Shown here: in pieces, positions 18,405 to 27,618 of the stretch
Position numbering within the stretch: the stretch's first letter is position 1
Layout of the letters: each line of letters begins with the position of its first letter
Assembly: GCA_963706875.1 (NCBI GenBank)
Contig: CAVPNW010000019.1
Coordinates: 1-64,000 of the forward strand
DNA length: 64,000 bases
Direction of reading: 5' to 3'
Origin: Prado023 sp963706875
GTDB lineage: Bacteria; Actinomycetota; Actinomycetes; S36-B12; CAIYMF01
Made by a program: the position numbers and the translations under genes
The notes under the pieces: model-generated
Told to the model about the DNA's origin: nothing
Database searches by the model: none
What the model saw: the letters and a program-made list of their open reading frames with translations, nothing else

Positions 18405-20900
18405 ATGACCGAGATCGATCATGGGAAGGGCCGGCCCGAGACTGGGGGTCTGGTCACCGCTGGCGGGCTGCCGCAGGGCTCTGACGCGGACGCCGATGTG
18501 GTGCGGGAACGCGCGCTGCACCACATCCGAAGCGGTGATCCGCAGCAGTTCCGCCTTGCCGAGCGGGCGTTGGTCGAGGCGATCGATCTGCCCGATCCTG
18601 ACGGTCGCATACACCACCTCCTTGGTCTTGTGCAGTTCCTCCAGCAGGACTACACAGCAGCGGCCGTGACCCTCGAGACCGCGATCCGCGCGAGCCCGGG
18701 GCAGGTCGACTGGGAGATTCTGTTGGAGCGCTCGCGGCGCAATGCGCTGACCGGGTTGGCCAAGTCACCGGCCCCGACCGAGGAGTTCGATGTGGCCGGG
18801 TTGACCACCGCGCCCTCGACGTACCTGCGGGAACCGGTGGACATCAAGCCGTTGCCCAAGGAGAGGTGGGGCCTGCGCCTGCGCGGTACTTCACGGGAGC
18901 TCGCTGGTGCCGTGGCCAGCCCGATCGTTGGGGCGGTGCTCAGGTATGAGACCCGCCATGGCATCCCACAGGCATGGATTGAGTGGCCGGAGTTGAAGGC
19001 CGGCGACATTCGCAAGGACCTGAAGATCGGTGGCATCCGCAACTGGATGAACGCGAACACCCTGCAGTCCACCGAGGCGCCCGGAACGCTCGTCGACGGA
19101 CAGGCGCCCGGTCAGAGCAAGCCCTGGTTCGCTGACCGGTTCCCCACCGCGGATGGGTCCTGGACCACTGACGATCCCCGGGAAGGGGCCGCCGGTACGC
19201 GCGTGGCGTGGCAGGGCAAGGACCCGGTCGCCCAGGTCCGCCGGGACCGTTCCGGGGATCCGGACCTGCCCAGCGTGCGCGAGGTGTCCAGAGCGTTCCT
19301 GGCATGTAGCGGCGAGCAGAAGCGGGCCCCGTTCCTCAACCAGCTGGCGATCGCGTGGATCCAGTTCATGCTTGAGGGGTGGATCCGCCACCGCCAGTCG
19401 GAGCTCACCAGCGAGGACCCGATCCGTGTTGAGCTGGCAGCAGACGACCCCTTGCGGGTGCGTTACGGCCAGGACGCCCTGGTCTTCCGGCGCACGCAGA
19501 GGGATGTGGCCCCCACTCCTGGGATGCAGACCTACCGCAACGAGTCGGCGGCGTGGTGGCGTGGCAACCAGCTCTACGGAAACGACCAGGCCACCCAGGA
19601 CCTCCTGAGGACCGATGCCCAGCGGCCTGGGGCGTTCCTTCCCGAGGGCAAGATGTTCCTCCCGGACGGGATGCTGCCGACGGATGCAGATGGCCGCGAG
19701 TTGTCGGGTAGCACGCAGAACTGGTGGATCGGGCGCAGCGTGCTGCACACGCTGTTCGTGATGAACCACAACCGGATCTGCGACCTGCTCCAAACGGGCG
19801 TCGATCCATCCACCGGCACCCGGTACGGCCCAGGACACCCGGACTGGTCGACCGATCAGCTGTTCCACACCGCCCGCCTGATCAACGGCCATGTGATGGC
19901 CAAGATCCACACGGTGGAGTGGACTCCAGCAGTGCTGCCGACCAAGGAGTTGGCGGTAGGCATGAGCACCAACTGGAACGGACTACTCGACGCCCTGCTC
20001 GTGCCGTTCAGCCGTCGCCGGGTCGCCAACGGGTTCGACGTCACCAACCCGGTCCTCGGCGGCCTGGTCGACGGGCGGCGCGAGAGCTTCGGCGTGCCGT
20101 ACAACTTCGGCGAGCAGTTCGCCGAGGTCTATCGACTCCACGCCGGCGTGCCCCAGGAGATCTCGATCCGGCCCATCGGCCACAGCGGGGATGCGGAGAC
20201 GGTACCGACCGATGCTGCGCGCGAGCAGGGCGCCCAGCAGCTTATGCATACGTATGGCCTGGCCACGATGCTCAACTCCCTGGCGCACGAGAAGATGACG
20301 CTGCTGGTCAACAACAACTACCCACCGATGTTCACCGAGATGAGCGTGGAGGGGCTGCCGGTGATGGATCTCGGTGCCGCCGACGTCCTGCGTGCCCGCG
20401 AACGGGGAGTCCCTGCCTACAACGAGTTCCGGCGCCAGATCGGCCTACCGCCGATCGAGCGGTTCGAGGACTTGGAAGCCGACCCCGAGACCACCAAGCG
20501 GCTCGTCGAGGTCTACGGGGAGGGCAGTGAGGGTGTCGAACGGCTCGACCTCATCGTTGGCACCCTCTGTGAGGGAAACCGGCCGCTGCACGGCTTCGGC
20601 CAGACCCTGTTCGCGGTATTCGTCCAGTTCGCCAGCGGCCGCCTGCAACGCGATCCGTGGTTCTCCAAGGACAAGTTCAACGAGCGCTACCTCACGATCG
20701 AGGGCGTCAGGTTCATCGACGACGCGAACCTGCGCGACACCATCCTGGCCCTCTGCCCGGAGTTCGCCGACACGAACCTGGGGAAACTCGACGAGGACGG
20801 CCAACCCCTGGTGTACAACGCGTTCGAGCCGATCAGCTCGACCTGGAGATCCGCCCCTGACGAACACCCGCTCAAGTCCACGGGCGCCGAGAAGTACTGA
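18405..20900 (+). CDS. Alpha-dioxygenase/cyclooxygenase-like haem protein with TPR-like N-terminus
   Basis: 831 residues. Residues 30-118 form TPR-like helices. From about 150 the sequence follows fatty-acid alpha-dioxygenases of the animal-peroxidase superfamily: AIAWIQFMLEGWIRH, AAWWRGNQLYGND, HTLFVMNHNRICDLL, the proximal-haem block HVMAKIHTVEWTP (His502), STNWNGLLDAL, EVYRLHAGVP and PAYNEFRRQIGLPP. In plant alpha-DOX the distal block is QFMIHDW; here it is QFMLEGW, so the distal haem His is Glu324. Oxygenation of fatty acids is therefore uncertain. It is transcribed alone. Confidence 0.85.
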   Translation: MTEIDHGKGRPETGGLVTAGGLPQGSDADADVVRERALHHIRSGDPQQFRLAERALVEAIDLPDPDGRIHHLLGLVQFLQQDYTAAAVTLETAIRASPGQVDWEILLERSRRNALTGLAKSPAPTEEFDVAGLTTAPSTYLREPVDIKPLPKERWGLRLRGTSRELAGAVASPIVGAVLRYETRHGIPQAWIEWPELKAGDIRKDLKIGGIRNWMNANTLQSTEAPGTLVDGQAPGQSKPWFADRFPTADGSWTTDDPREGAAGTRVAWQGKDPVAQVRRDRSGDPDLPSVREVSRAFLACSGEQKRAPFLNQLAIAWIQFMLEGWIRHRQSELTSEDPIRVELAADDPLRVRYGQDALVFRRTQRDVAPTPGMQTYRNESAAWWRGNQLYGNDQATQDLLRTDAQRPGAFLPEGKMFLPDGMLPTDADGRELSGSTQNWWIGRSVLHTLFVMNHNRICDLLQTGVDPSTGTRYGPGHPDWSTDQLFHTARLINGHVMAKIHTVEWTPAVLPTKELAVGMSTNWNGLLDALLVPFSRRRVANGFDVTNPVLGGLVDGRRESFGVPYNFGEQFAEVYRLHAGVPQEISIRPIGHSGDAETVPTDAAREQGAQQLMHTYGLATMLNSLAHEKMTLLVNNNYPPMFTEMSVEGLPVMDLGAADVLRARERGVPAYNEFRRQIGLPPIERFEDLEADPETTKRLVEVYGEGSEGVERLDLIVGTLCEGNRPLHGFGQTLFAVFVQFASGRLQRDPWFSKDKFNERYLTIEGVRFIDDANLRDTILALCPEFADTNLGKLDEDGQPLVYNAFEPISSTWRSAPDEHPLKSTGAEKY

Positions 20901-21094
20901 CACACCGGGGTAGGGCGACCAGCACCGGGCCATCCCCATCCCCCGGCCCAAACCGATCGCACAGCATCCGCAGGAATGGTGGGCCCGGTTCCCGGCCCGT
21001 GGCCGACCCTCCCCTACAACACGGTCGGCCAGGTCTGAAGACCCGCCCGGAGCCCCTTTCGCGTCCGGTTGACCAGGATGGACCAGATCGCCCA

Positions 21095-21170
21095 GGCGTC
21101 CCTGCCGTGGCCGGCCACGGCAGGGCTGGCCAGGCCGATCCTCCACGATCACAAGGTCACAGTGACCCAA
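21095..21170 (+). repeat. Family A dispersed repeat, copy A2 (partial, diverged)
   Basis: GGCCACGGCAGGGCTGGCCA followed by GGCCGATC and, further on, CACAGTGACC corresponds to the central 5' part of copies A1 and A3. It lies in the 340-base convergent gap between the haem protein and the next gene; nothing else is seen in that gap. Confidence 0.5.
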
Positions 21171-21239
21171 AGCCAGGGACGGGTCGAACGGCTCTGGCGC
21201 GCGTTGCTTCTCAGGCCTGCGACGGCGCCGGCCTGAAGC

Positions 21240-21794
21240 TCACCCAAGGGCGTTATCGGAGCAATTGAGTGGCGCAGAGACGACGGATGCCCGCCACTGG
21301 CCTCGTCGCCACCACTGCCATCCGTGCCCGACGATGAGGACTTCGACGGTGCACACGGCCTCGGGACTCACGACGATGACGTATTCGGACAGGACCATGG
21401 ATTCATCAGGAGGGAGTTTCAACGGCTTCGCTGGCCGGAGGTCAGACCACGTTCCGCGGCCTGCTTCGCCTCCGTCGGGGTCGTCGGTGGCCGGTTCCGG
21501 CAGCCTGCCGACGTCGATGCGATTGGTCGGCTGCAATTCGATGTGTTGCCACTGGGCACCTTGACTCCGCCACCGCGCGCAAGCGCGATCGATTCGAAGC
21601 GCGCCCCCGGACTTTCCCTTGACCAAGTCAACCTGGACAACGAGGAGGTCCGACCCGTCGCGGAGTCGGTGCCGCGCGACACTCGGCGCGACATTGAGGT
21701 TGATAATGAACATGCCTGAAAGCAGTCGGGCTAGGAAGAACGCACCTGCCGCGAGCAGCGCGAAGGCCTGTAGCCACTGCAGTTTCTCCTCCAC
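21240..21794 (-). CDS. Single-helix anchored protein of unknown function
   Basis: 184 residues from the GTG at 21794. One N-terminal membrane helix (LQAFALLAAGAFFLARLLSG) and then an apparently extracytoplasmic beta-rich domain (NLNVAPSVARHRL, LLVVQVDLVKG, ESMVLSEYVIVVSPEAVCTVE, VLIVGHGWQWW). No family recognised. The longer in-frame extension to 21878 is unlikely. It is convergent to the haem protein. Confidence 0.6.
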   Translation of the reverse strand: MEEKLQWLQAFALLAAGAFFLARLLSGMFIINLNVAPSVARHRLRDGSDLLVVQVDLVKGKSGGALRIDRACARWRSQGAQWQHIELQPTNRIDVGRLPEPATDDPDGGEAGRGTWSDLRPAKPLKLPPDESMVLSEYVIVVSPEAVCTVEVLIVGHGWQWWRRGQWRASVVSAPLNCSDNALG

Positions 21795-21831
21795 TGCCGC
21801 CCCCTTCCCCTGTCTCGGCGGTGTGGAACGC

Positions 21832-21969
21832 CTATCGGCCGTTCCTAGAAGCGGCGGCCACGTTGGCGAACGTGACAAACCGCGGTGTGCTCAGCCAGTC
21901 CTCCGCTACGAGAATGACCAACGCAACGAGGACGACCGCCGCCGAACCCCTCGTTCTGTCGGTTCGCAC
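21832..21969 (-). CDS. Possible 45-residue membrane peptide
   Basis: GTG start, TAG stop. It encodes a short basic N-terminus, a strong membrane helix (AAVVLVALVILVAEDWLSTP) and a small polar tail. It sits 37 bases upstream of the anchored protein on the same strand. Codon pattern and hydrophobicity are consistent with a real peptide, but there is no homology evidence. Confidence 0.3.
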   Translation of the reverse strand: MRTDRTRGSAAVVLVALVILVAEDWLSTPRFVTFANVAAASRNGR

Positions 21970-22248
21970 ACCCCGTGACAGGCTGCGCCCTACCCATGGA
22001 GTCTCTCGCCACCGCGTCCATTACGACCACGCCCTCATAGATCCCTGCAGTTCCAGCATCCTCCTAACCGGGCCACGATGGGGGCATGGGACGCACCGAT
22101 GTCCGGCCGCGACCCGCGGGCGGTCCCCTCCACGCGCCCCTCGCCCGGCCCTCACCGGAATCGACAGTTATCGGACGTTCTCGCATGCTGTGCCGCGGTC
22201 AGCCTCTCGGCAAGTGCGCGGTTCATCGGCAGTGGTCCGTGAACGGTG

Positions 22249-22416
22249 CTAACCGATGGCCGAGCCCGCCTGCCGCGCCGAGATGCGGCCGGTCTGGTGC
22301 AACCTCGCCCGCTCCAGGTCGCGCTGCGTCAGCAGCGGCTCGCGAGGGGCTAGCCGCGGCACGCGCCCCGCCGGCCGCGGGGTGCGCGGATCCATCTCCC
22401 GGCTGAGAATGCTCAC
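22249..22416 (-). CDS. Possible 55-residue basic peptide
   Basis: GTG start at 22416 immediately back-to-back with the GTG of the divergent phosphodiesterase gene (the CACGTG palindrome), and a TAG at 22249. The composition (Arg/Pro-rich, LTQRDLERARLHQTGRISA) may be just GC-driven. The adjoining starts leave no room for two promoters, so at most one of the two start assignments is right. Nothing else is visible in 21970-22248. Confidence 0.22.
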   Translation of the reverse strand: MSILSREMDPRTPRPAGRVPRLAPREPLLTQRDLERARLHQTGRISARQAGSAIG

Positions 22417-23223
22417 GTGACCGCTGACGGGTGTCTGCCGCCCTCGCGCTGGCGAGGCCGACGCGTTCGCTGGCTCGCGGGCGTGGTCGCCGGTCTGCTT
22501 GCCGCAGTGGTCGTCGTGACGTGGCCACACGCACAGCACTTCTCGCAGGGCCTGCCGCCGCAGCAGTTCCGTGACGAGCTCGATCCGGCCCTGCTCAAGG
22601 ACTACCCCGGGGTGTTGGGCGTGGCCCACAACGCAGCCAACCGACTCGACACCCTGCAGGTCGCCCTGGACCATGGCGCCGAGGTCGTCGAGGCCGACCT
22701 GATCTCGGTGCGGGGAGAGCTCGTGGCCGGTCGCGACCAGCCCATGTCCTGGCTCACGAACCAGATCTTCCGGGGGCCGACGCTGGCCCAGGTATGGGAT
22801 GCCGCGGCGCCCGCCGACGTCCTCAAGCTCGACCTCAAGCGCAACGACGACGCGTTCCTCGACGACCTCGTCACGTTCCTTACCCCGCGGCAGACATCGC
22901 GGGAGGTCATGGTGGCGACCCGAGACCGTGACGCCATTGTTCGGCTGCACCGCGACCTGCCCCAGATCGCGGTGCTGTTGAGCATCGGCTTCCCCGAGGG
23001 TGTGCAGCAACTGAGGTCCGACGCCGAGCTGCAGACCGCGATCGGCGGGGTGACGATCTTCCAGGGCCTGGTCGAGGCGAACCTCGTCGGGTGGCTCCAC
23101 GAGCGCGACCTGCTCGTGCTCGCCTGGCCGGTCAACGATGTCCAGCGGCTCAACGACCTCGTACGCCAACGCGTGGACGGCGTGACCACCGCCAACCTCG
23201 CGATCCTCGAGGTGCTGGCCTGA
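22417..23223 (+). CDS. Glycerophosphodiester phosphodiesterase-like protein, membrane-anchored
   Basis: 268 residues from a GTG. An N-terminal helix (LAGVVAGLLAAVVVVTW) anchors a GDPD-type TIM barrel on the outer face. The first catalytic block is VAHNAAN (His71, where HRG is usual), Glu92 and Asp94 of VVEADL are kept, and the strand VLKLDLK is present. The second catalytic His (usually in an HDP block) appears as GRD (Arg106). Fold membership is good; catalytic competence is uncertain. Confidence 0.7.
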   Translation: MTADGCLPPSRWRGRRVRWLAGVVAGLLAAVVVVTWPHAQHFSQGLPPQQFRDELDPALLKDYPGVLGVAHNAANRLDTLQVALDHGAEVVEADLISVRGELVAGRDQPMSWLTNQIFRGPTLAQVWDAAAPADVLKLDLKRNDDAFLDDLVTFLTPRQTSREVMVATRDRDAIVRLHRDLPQIAVLLSIGFPEGVQQLRSDAELQTAIGGVTIFQGLVEANLVGWLHERDLLVLAWPVNDVQRLNDLVRQRVDGVTTANLAILEVLA

Positions 23224-23534
23224 CCCCATGGCCCGTCGCCCGTCAGCGGACCGCCTCACTCCCGACGACAGGGGTTCGCTCAGCCTGTCGGCGCACATGA
23301 GCTCACCCGGTGCCGGCCGCAAGCCTCTCGGCTAGCCGCCCGGACGAGAAGCCTCACATAACCCCCGGTGCACAGGTCGGGGCCGCCTTCTGGTCGTTCG
23401 TGGGCAGGTTAGCTGAGCGCGGCCTGGATCGGCTCGGCCACGTGCACGACCGACAGCGTCAGCGAGCCACCTGGGTCCGCGGGGAGCTCCTGGCAGGCTG
23501 GAGCCCGCCACCCTGACCGGCTGCACTGGGGAGC
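23224..23534. other. Intergenic, no supported gene
   Basis: Frames on both strands here give Arg/Pro-rich shadow translations with no motif. It separates the phosphodiesterase gene from the rearrangement scar that follows. Confidence 0.4.
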
Positions 23535-23697
23535 GTGGAGCGGCAGAATGCGCGGGTGCGCACGCTCGTGATCGTTCCGGGTGACCAGTTGGATCGGTCG
23601 TCGGCCGCACTCGACGGCTTCGATCCCGGGCAGGACGCGATCTGGATGGCCGAGGTCCAGGAGGAGTCCACGCTTGTCTGCGCCGCCAAGCAGCGCA
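23535..23697 (+). pseudogene. N-terminal fragment of a cryptochrome/photolyase-related (PhrB-type) gene
   Basis: From the GTG at 23535 or 23556 the frame reads RTLVIVPGDQLDRSSAALDG, FDPGQDAIWMAEVQEES and TLVCAAKQR, which is the start of the deoxyribodipyrimidine-photolyase-related (FeS-BCP/PhrB) family, normally about 500 residues. Similarity stops at 23696 and the following bases belong to an ATPase gene on the other strand. About 47 residues survive. Confidence 0.65.
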
Positions 23698-24203
23698 CCC
23701 AGAACGTGCGTTCCAGGATCGCGAGGAACCCCTCCCCGTGCGGAATGCTCGTGCAGGTCGACGTCGACCGCAGCCAGCAGTTCCTCCAGATACGCGTACA
23801 GGACGTGCATGGTCTCCGCGCGCAGGAAGTAAGCCCACCTCGCTGCCCCCGGGCTGCGCTCCAGGCGCAGCCGCTGCGCCAACGCCGACTCGCGGGGCCG
23901 CACCTGGAACGTGCCTGGTTCGACCCCCCCGCCGGCGAAATGCCCAGCAGCGCGGCGATTCGCCTCCACGATCGTGGACTTGCCCGACCCGTTCTCCCCG
24001 ACCAGCACCGTCACCGAACCCAGGTCCAGGCCGTGGTCCAGGATCGCGCGGACCGCCGGGATGTTAGCCGGCCAGCCGCCGGTGATCCCGGCGTCCGGTG
24101 GCCGCGAGACCCTCCGGATCGGCGGACCAGCTCCCAAGCTCAACCCGCCCACGGTAACCAGCCGACCCCGGGCCGTAGGCCCCACTGGCCTTCGATAGTG
24201 CAT
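23698..24203 (-). pseudogene. Truncated AAA ATPase (ABC-type, SbcC/RecF-like), Walker A only
   Basis: From the ATG at 24203: PPIRRVS, VRAILDHGLDLGSVTVLVGENGSGKST (Walker A), AQRLRLERSP, WAYFLRAETM and VDVDLHEHS, then a one-base frame change near 23742 into GEGFLAILERTF. This is the small predicted-ATPase family whose next block should be LYLLDEPE (Walker B). Instead the sequence ends at about 23698, where the photolyase fragment begins on the opposite strand. The gene has lost Walker B and everything after it. Confidence 0.6.
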
Positions 24204-24586
24204 CAGGGCCCAGGGCCTGTCCCCGTCTCGGACTGCGGGTCTGCTGAGGTTCGCGTTCAGGCGGTGCGCAGCCCGCGCCGGTCGACCGCCGAGCGCAGGG
24301 TGGGCAGCGCAAGAGGGGTTGGCGGCCAGCACGATGAGCACGGTGCCGAGACCGACGGCGGAGGAGCCGGGTGGCTGACCCGAGGCCCCCTCCCTAACCC
24401 CCCCGGGGGGTGCGGCGTCTTCCCGCCCTTCGTGGCGAAGCCTGGGGTCTGGCCTGGCTCGCGCGGGGGCACGGCGGGACCTTGAGCCCTTCCCTCGGCG
24501 CGCGGCGGGGGGTATCTGTGGAGGCGGCGAAGTGTTCGTCCCCCGGGGCCGCACTGTGTTCCCCGGGCGCGTCGGAAGGGGAGCAG
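24204..24586. other. Intergenic with a possible gene remnant on the minus strand
   Basis: On the minus strand around 24350-24270, TVLIVLAANPS leads into LPTLRSAVDRRGLRTA with a frame change, which could be the C-terminus of a lost membrane protein. Nothing firm. GGAAGGGGAG before 24587 is the ribosome binding site of the next gene. Confidence 0.25.
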
Positions 24587-25486
24587 ATGATCCTCATCGT
24601 GGGAGCAACAGGAGAACTTGGCGGACGGGTGGCCAAGCGCCTGGCGGAGTCCGGGTCCGACGTGCGAGCGCTGGTTCGGCCCGTTTCGCCGGCAACCCAG
24701 CTCGAGCAGCTGCCGATCGACATAGTGCGCGGGGACCTGCGTGACGAGGCCAGCTTGTCGGCGGCCATGGTCGGCGTCGACACGGTCCTCACCACGGCCA
24801 CCGCGATCGGCCGGATCCTCGCTGGGGCCAGGGATGTGTCCATCGCCGATGTCGACGGCCGCGGGAACCTGAACCTGATCCGCGCCGCAGACGCGGCGGG
24901 GGTGGAACGTTTCGTGTTCGTCTCCGGCGCGGGGCTGTGCGCCGAGCTCGCGGCGATCGCCCCCCTGTCCAGGGCCAAGTGGGCCGCTGAGCAGGCACTA
25001 CGGGCCAGCGGGATGCGAGCGGTGATCGTCAGGCCGGACATGTTCCAGGAGGTCTGGCTGGCCCCGGTCACCGGAATCGACCCCCGTGCAGGGAAGGCGC
25101 TCATCTACGGCCACGGCCGATGCCCTGCCCGGTACGTCGCGATGGACGATGTCGCCGCGCTGATCCGGCACCTCGCCGTCACCCCGGATCCGCCGGCAGT
25201 CGTCGAGTTCGGTGGTCCTGGGGCGCTGACCCGGATGCAGGTCGTGGCCCTGTTCGAGAAGGCGATGGGCCGATCGCTGCGGGTCAGGCACGTCCCGCGG
25301 GCGGCGCTGTCGATCGGTCGGCGCGCGCTGGCTCGGACCAAACCCGAGCTCGCCTCGCTCATGGGCCTGGCGCTGTGGAGCGACACCCACCCGCCCACCT
25401 GGGACGACACTCCCTTGCGCACGGCGGCCATCGAGCCACGCCCGGTGGAAGCCTTCATCGCCAGCCTGGTCGGGCAGCCGGCCTGA
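24587..25486 (+). CDS. NmrA-like NAD(P)-binding atypical SDR
   Basis: 299 residues from the ATG at 24587 with a good GGAAGGGGAG site. The N-terminal Rossmann motif is MILIVGATGELGGRVAKRL, followed by ALVRP (NADP-type Arg), IVRGDL, FVFVSGAG and a C-terminal part with YVAMDDVAALI, as in NmrA/YbjT-type reductases or NADH-ubiquinone 39 kDa-like proteins. No catalytic Tyr-Lys pair in the classical position was assigned. Substrate unknown. It stands alone; 25487-25779 shows no gene. Confidence 0.8.
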   Translation: MILIVGATGELGGRVAKRLAESGSDVRALVRPVSPATQLEQLPIDIVRGDLRDEASLSAAMVGVDTVLTTATAIGRILAGARDVSIADVDGRGNLNLIRAADAAGVERFVFVSGAGLCAELAAIAPLSRAKWAAEQALRASGMRAVIVRPDMFQEVWLAPVTGIDPRAGKALIYGHGRCPARYVAMDDVAALIRHLAVTPDPPAVVEFGGPGALTRMQVVALFEKAMGRSLRVRHVPRAALSIGRRALARTKPELASLMGLALWSDTHPPTWDDTPLRTAAIEPRPVEAFIASLVGQPA

Positions 25487-25779
25487 GCGCCCCGACCGAG
25501 CCGCGGCCGCAATCGACCGGTTCCGGGCACCCGCGTAGCAGGTGGCCGGTCGCCCGCCTCGTGCTCACGAGCGCGAGCCTCTGGGTCGACAGGACGGTCA
25601 GGCAAGACCGTCATCTCGAGCCGTCGTTCGACATCGACCGAAGTCGACCAACCTGGGCCCTCATGGGCACCCTCGTTGGCTCAGCCTACCCATCAGCCTG
25701 GCGCACGTGCCCGCCTCGAGCACCCCGGTGGGTAGCCCCCAGCAGCCGGGGCCAGCGCCCGGGCGCCTGCTGCGCCGCC

Positions 25780-27618
25780 TCAGCAGGTCTGCCGGCTGTA
25801 CGCCCATGAGTTCGGCGATGCGGGGTCCGCGCTCACGTGACCGTACCCAGGGAGGTGGTCCAGGTGGGTGTCGGTCCCGGCCCCGTTGGCGTAGATGGAC
25901 GCGCACTCCACACTGGAGTCGAAGCATTCCGTACAGGCCAGCCGCCAGGCGGTGCGTAGGTCGAACAACCCCGGCAGTCCGAGCGGTGCGGCGGCCCAGT
26001 ACGCGAACCGCGACCCGAGTGGGGGCGTCGATCCCTCGGTGTTGGTGTGGAAGCCGAACATCTGGTGCAGGCCGCGGAAGGAGTCGCACCACACCGTCCA
26101 CCCGAAGTCCGCACGCATCGTCTGGCAGGCGTGCAGCACGAGCCAGTTCAGCAGCCCCTCCCCCCACCGGGCATCGCCGGCAACCATCTGGTGATCATCG
26201 ATCTGCGACCCGAAGTAGAACGCCCCTGGGCTGCCGTGACCGGCGAAGAACGCGAGGTCCACGTTGTCGGCCCAGTAGGCATCCGTGCCGCCGCCGGACG
26301 CCGTGGACGTCTTGAAGTCCTCCTCCCAGGCCGCGTCGTTTCCCCAGTCGAACCTGCTCGACCAGCCCGGGAGGGCGGCCATGGCCGACCGGAACCCCTG
26401 CGCGCTGGCGTTGGTGCCGCTGATATCCGCCAGACCGGGGGCGCCGTGGTAGAGGTTGCACCACTCCACCCCCACGAACGGGTCGCCGGGCACCGGGCCG
26501 CGGGCCGGCAGCGGCTCGGGGCGGATGCTGCTGCCGGGGTCCACCCGGACCAGCACGGCGTGGCTGTCGCGGCTGCCGTTGGCGTCGGTGACCGTGGCGG
26601 TGACCGTGTGGCTGACCACCCGGCGACCCCGGTGCGCGACCGACAACCGCGTCGCCTCCAGCCGCTCCCCTTCGCCCAGCGGACCGTCGACGTTCGACCG
26701 CCAGTCGATCGTGTACGGCGGGACTCCCCCATCGACTTCCGCGGCCAACTGCAGCGGCTCGCCGCGCCGCAGCAGCAGCGGCTCACGCCCGGCACGGATC
26801 ACGATCACGGGCGCAGCATCCGATGCCGGCAACGGGTGGGTCATGAACTCGACGCTCACCGGGGAGCCCCGCCGGCGCGACGGGGTCGCCGTCGCCAGGG
26901 TGAGGACGTACACCGGGTGCACCAGTCGGCTGCCGGACAAGGCCGACTCGGCGGTATAGGCCAGCTGGTCGCCGCGCACCTCGACCTGATCGAGCGGGAC
27001 GCCGAGCTTAGCGGTCAGCACCCTGGCCAGGCGCCTGCGGGGCGCGAGCCGGACCTCGGCCACCTGCTTCAGTTCCGGGGCCGCGTGAAACAGCCCGATG
27101 ACCTCGTTGCGCTCCCCGAGCAGCACCTTGATCTTGGCGCCCGGCCCGTAGCTGGACAGCGGGCCCAACTTGAACCGCAGATCCACGCAGTTGCAGTTCG
27201 CCGCAACGGTGCGCGACTCGCCATCGACCCGCTCGATCTGGTCGCGCGAGACGCGATCCATAACCACAGCACGCGGCAGCCAGTCGCGCTGCCGCAGGAA
27301 GTCCAGGGCCGTCTTCTGCGCCTCCCGCAACGACGGCAGCCGCTCGGGACGGTAGTCGGGGCTGCCCAGCCTAGACGTGTCCGCGAAGAAGAACGCCGGG
27401 CCGTCCCCATGGGCAACCAGCACCTTCGACCCCTCCACGACCGCCAAACCCGCATCACCCTGCCGCGGTTCGCCCTTCAGCCCGCAGCCCTCTGCCAGCC
27501 GGGCGACGTCCTCCCACCCCCGGGCAGCCCACCGCTGCTCGAAGACAGGCACTGCACCGCCCAGTTCCACCGGGACGGGCTCGTCCAGCCATTGCGCGAG
27601 GGTCTTCACCACACCCAC
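25780..27618 (-). CDS. DUF6345-type protein with caspase-like His/Cys dyad
   Basis: 612 residues. About 1-260 is a mixed N-terminal part, 270-365 an Ig-like domain (PYTIDWRSNV, HTVTATVTDANG), and 385-612 a C-terminal domain with AFFAGHGSPGAFYFG (His about 461) and WLVLHACQT (Cys about 497). That GHG...HACQT pairing is the clan CD (caspase/gingipain/CHAT) arrangement, and the C-terminal domain matches what is annotated as DUF6345 in actinobacteria. No signal peptide is visible at this start. A peptidase role is inferred from the dyad only. Many Cys residues in the C-terminus may be structural. Confidence 0.65.
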   Translation of the reverse strand: MGVVKTLAQWLDEPVPVELGGAVPVFEQRWAARGWEDVARLAEGCGLKGEPRQGDAGLAVVEGSKVLVAHGDGPAFFFADTSRLGSPDYRPERLPSLREAQKTALDFLRQRDWLPRAVVMDRVSRDQIERVDGESRTVAANCNCVDLRFKLGPLSSYGPGAKIKVLLGERNEVIGLFHAAPELKQVAEVRLAPRRRLARVLTAKLGVPLDQVEVRGDQLAYTAESALSGSRLVHPVYVLTLATATPSRRRGSPVSVEFMTHPLPASDAAPVIVIRAGREPLLLRRGEPLQLAAEVDGGVPPYTIDWRSNVDGPLGEGERLEATRLSVAHRGRRVVSHTVTATVTDANGSRDSHAVLVRVDPGSSIRPEPLPARGPVPGDPFVGVEWCNLYHGAPGLADISGTNASAQGFRSAMAALPGWSSRFDWGNDAAWEEDFKTSTASGGGTDAYWADNVDLAFFAGHGSPGAFYFGSQIDDHQMVAGDARWGEGLLNWLVLHACQTMRADFGWTVWCDSFRGLHQMFGFHTNTEGSTPPLGSRFAYWAAAPLGLPGLFDLRTAWRLACTECFDSSVECASIYANGAGTDTHLDHLPGYGHVSADPASPNSWAYSRQTC

